DNA of 64,000 nt from Pseudomonas fildesensis (lineage in GTDB: Bacteria; Pseudomonadota; Gammaproteobacteria; Pseudomonadales; Pseudomonadaceae), in the NCBI RefSeq assembly GCF_001050345.1, contig NZ_LFMW01000006.1, positions 62,001-126,000 on the forward strand, written 5' to 3'. Shown one piece after another: positions 61,937 to 64,000 of the stretch. How positions within the stretch are numbered: the first letter of the stretch is position 1; each line of letters starts with the position of its first letter. Position numbers and translations under genes: made by a program. The notes below the pieces were generated by a model. The model had not been told where the DNA came from and searched no databases. It was given only the letters and a program-made list of their open reading frames with translations.

Positions 61937-63508
61937 TCAGAGCATGCGTTCCAGGCCGACCGACGTGGCGAACCAGGCATTGAACCGTCGCCACCAACTG
62001 CCCGGCTCCTCGGTCAGGGTGTGCAATTGGCCGTTGTCCTCGGTCACCCACACCACATTGCCGTCCTGCAATTTCGCCTCATAGCTCAAGGCCGGCGCCA
62101 TGCCTTGCAGCGCCAGGTTGCGCACGTGCTCCGCCAGTTCGGGGCTGTCCACCAGCACGCCGACTTCGGTGTTCCACAGCACCGACCGCGGGTCGAAGTT
62201 GAACGAGCCGATAAACGACTTCTCCCGATCAAAGATCATCGCCTTGCTGTGCAAGCTGGAGTCCGAGCCCCGGAACGTTCCACGGCGAAACAAGTGCGGC
62301 CCGCTGCCTGCACTGGGGTCGCCCGGTTGACGGCGCAACTCGTAGAGCTTCACGCCATGCTCCAGCAGCGCCTTGCGATACGGTGCATAGCCGCCGTGCA
62401 CGGCCGGTACGTCGGTGGCTTCGAGGGCGTTGGTCAGCAGGCTGACCGACACGCCTGCATCGGCGCGCCCGGTGAGGTACACCAGCCCCGGCTGCCCCGG
62501 TACGAAGTACGCCGAGATCATTATCAACTCATGGCTGACGCCTTCCAGCTCCGGCGCCAGTTGGGTGGTGAGCAGCAAGCGAGGGTCTGGGTCGGCCTTG
62601 GCCAGCACTTTGCTCGGCGCGTCCCACAGCGCCTGGTTCCAGGCCCAGATCAGCTCGCGCCGCCAGATGTCCATGCGCGGTTGGGTTTGGTAGGTGCGTA
62701 GGCGGTTGTACAGCGCGTGGTTCTGCTGGCGCGACTCGGCCAGCGACGCTTCCAGATGCACGCGTGCGGCGGCCAGGTCGCCTTTTGACGGCGCAGTGGA
62801 GACAAAGTCATCAATGGGCTTGCTCAGGGCGCTATTCCAGTACTGGTCAAAGCTGTGGCCCAACTGCTCGGCGACCGGCCCGACGCTGAGCATGTCGATA
62901 TCGGTGAAGTTCAGGTTCGGCTCGGCGTCGAAATACTCATCCCCCAGGTTGCGCCCACCGACGATGGCCACGCTGTTGTCCGCCAGCCACAGCTTGTTGT
63001 GCATGCGCCGATGTTGCAGCGACAGGTTGAACAAGCGGCCCATGGCGCGCGTGACGCCGGTGCTGCGCCCCAGGTGCAGCGGGTTGAACAGGCGAATCTC
63101 GATCTTGGGGTGGGCGGCGAGGGTGGCGATGATCTGGTCGAGGCCGTCGCTGGCGGTGTCGTCCAGCAGGATGCGCACGCGCACGCCCCGGTCGGCGGCC
63201 TTGAGCAGCTCATCCACCAGCATGCGAGTGCTGATGCCGTCATGCACGATGTAGTACTGCAGGTCGAGGCTGCTTTGGGCGTTGCGGATCAGCTCGGCGC
63301 GGGCCATGAAGGCTTCGCTGCTGTTGGGCAGCAGGCGAAAGCCGGAGCGCCCTTGATAGGGCGCGGCCTGGGCCTGGATCGAACGGCCGAACGATGAGTC
63401 CGTCGCCGGCAGCGCGTCGCTGGGGATGCGCGGCGAACTCACCGTGGCGCAACCTCCCAGCGTGAGGGCGCCCAACAGGAAAAACGGTAAAAGCCGTCGA
63501 ATCTTCAA
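61937..63508 (-). CDS. Phospholipase D-family lipoprotein (cardiolipin synthase-like)
   Basis: A 523-residue protein with a lipoprotein signal ending LGGC (Cys20). Two HKD motifs are intact: HNKLWLADNSVAIVGGRN and HSKAMIFDREKSFIGSFN. The layout is that of ClsC-type cardiolipin synthases/phospholipase D-like proteins; the exact reaction is uncertain. The lipobox suggests attachment at the outer side of a membrane. It occupies the position of PA5310 in P. aeruginosa. Confidence 0.88.
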   Translation of the reverse strand: MKIRRLLPFFLLGALTLGGCATVSSPRIPSDALPATDSSFGRSIQAQAAPYQGRSGFRLLPNSSEAFMARAELIRNAQSSLDLQYYIVHDGISTRMLVDELLKAADRGVRVRILLDDTASDGLDQIIATLAAHPKIEIRLFNPLHLGRSTGVTRAMGRLFNLSLQHRRMHNKLWLADNSVAIVGGRNLGDEYFDAEPNLNFTDIDMLSVGPVAEQLGHSFDQYWNSALSKPIDDFVSTAPSKGDLAAARVHLEASLAESRQQNHALYNRLRTYQTQPRMDIWRRELIWAWNQALWDAPSKVLAKADPDPRLLLTTQLAPELEGVSHELIMISAYFVPGQPGLVYLTGRADAGVSVSLLTNALEATDVPAVHGGYAPYRKALLEHGVKLYELRRQPGDPSAGSGPHLFRRGTFRGSDSSLHSKAMIFDREKSFIGSFNFDPRSVLWNTEVGVLVDSPELAEHVRNLALQGMAPALSYEAKLQDGNVVWVTEDNGQLHTLTEEPGSWWRRFNAWFATSVGLERML

Positions 63509-63567
63509 GGGCGCTGCTTCCGGATCAGGGCGGTTGTCGACATAGGACGGCTATTTCCCGGGAAAGG

Positions 63568-64000
63568 TCAGTCGGCTGCCTCGGCCAGCATTTTGCTCGC
63601 GGCAGCCCCGACCTTGCGCACGGCTTCTTCAATCTGCGGGGTGGGCTTGGCAGCGTAGTTCATGCGCAGGCAGTTCCGGTATTTGCCGGAAGCGGAAAAG
63701 ATGCTGCCTACCGCGATCTGTACGCCTTGTTCCACCAGCACACGGTTGAGCTTGAGGGTGTCGAAGCCCTCCGGCAGTTCCACCCACAGCATGAAACTGC
63801 CTTGGGGGCGGCTGGCGCGGGTGCCCGCCGGGAAATAGCGGCTGACCCAGTCGAGCATCAAGTCGCGATTGCGCTGGTATTGCGTACGCATCCGCCGTAA
63901 ATGCGGTTCGAAATGGCCGCCCTTGAGGAATTCGGCAATCGCGATCTGCGGCTGGGTGGCGGTGGAGCCGGTGCTGATGTATTTCATATGCAGCACCCGC
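63568..64000 (-). CDS. MocR-type regulator/aminotransferase, 5' end beyond window
   Basis: The C-terminal 144 codons of a PLP-dependent aminotransferase-like domain, of the kind fused to a GntR DNA-binding domain in MocR regulators. Visible sequence includes HMKYISTGSTATQPQ and RASRPQGSFMLWVELP. The PLP lysine and any DNA-binding domain are outside the window. A plain aminotransferase remains possible. Confidence 0.8.
   Translation of the reverse strand, partial: RVLHMKYISTGSTATQPQIAIAEFLKGGHFEPHLRRMRTQYQRNRDLMLDWVSRYFPAGTRASRPQGSFMLWVELPEGFDTLKLNRVLVEQGVQIAVGSIFSASGKYRNCLRMNYAAKPTPQIEEAVRKVGAAASKMLAEAAD

Overview
This window is a 64 kb piece of a GC-rich Pseudomonas chromosome, most likely from the P. 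fluorescens group. The right half follows the P. aeruginosa gene order from recG/oxyR through ridA-spoT-rpoZ-gmk-yicC-rph-crc-pyrE-argB-algC-dut-coaBC-radC-rpmBG to a KauB-type aldehyde dehydrogenase and a phospholipase D-like lipoprotein. The intergenic spaces carry the REP/REPIN-type inverted repeats typical of P. fluorescens-like genomes. No tRNA, rRNA, CRISPR array or transposase was seen.

Positions 1-32,900 hold one type VI secretion system (T6SS) with the gene set and order of the P. aeruginosa H1-T6SS. Two operons diverge from a control region near 15.5-15.9 kb. The leftward operon is tssA-tssB-tssC-hcp-(tae4 effector/lipoprotein pair)-tssE-tssF-tssG-clpV, followed after a REPIN by vgrG, an EagR chaperone and a PAAR-Rhs effector that runs off the left edge. 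The rightward operon is fha-tssJ-tssK-tssL-tssM-tagF-pppA-ppkA-tagT-tagS-tagR-tagQ. It encodes the membrane complex and baseplate parts plus the full threonine-phosphorylation control module: sensors TagQRST, kinase PpkA, phosphatase PppA, forkhead substrate Fha and repressor TagF. Most genes overlap by 1-37 bases. TagJ, normally between hcp and tssE in this T6SS subtype, is absent; a Tae4-type amidase gene and a small lipoprotein gene sit there instead.

Positions 33,000-43,100 hold an SCP2-like protein, a YbaK-HDOD protein, RecG helicase, the peroxide regulator OxyR, an exbB-exbD-tonB operon with a possible Fur site, an SDR-type epimerase and two tandem paralogous lipoproteins of unknown function, each followed by its own terminator.

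Positions 43,100-58,500 are housekeeping: RidA and the stringent-response genes spoT/rpoZ/gmk, yicC divergent from rph, crc (catabolite repression) divergent from pyrE, argB, algC, dut, coaBC, radC, an orphan dipeptide-binding protein and ribosomal proteins L28 and L33. Positions 58,500-64,000 hold a cupin, an aldehyde dehydrogenase likely for polyamine or guanidinobutyrate catabolism, an MFS transporter, the phospholipase D-family lipoprotein and the C-terminal part of a MocR-type regulator cut by the right edge.
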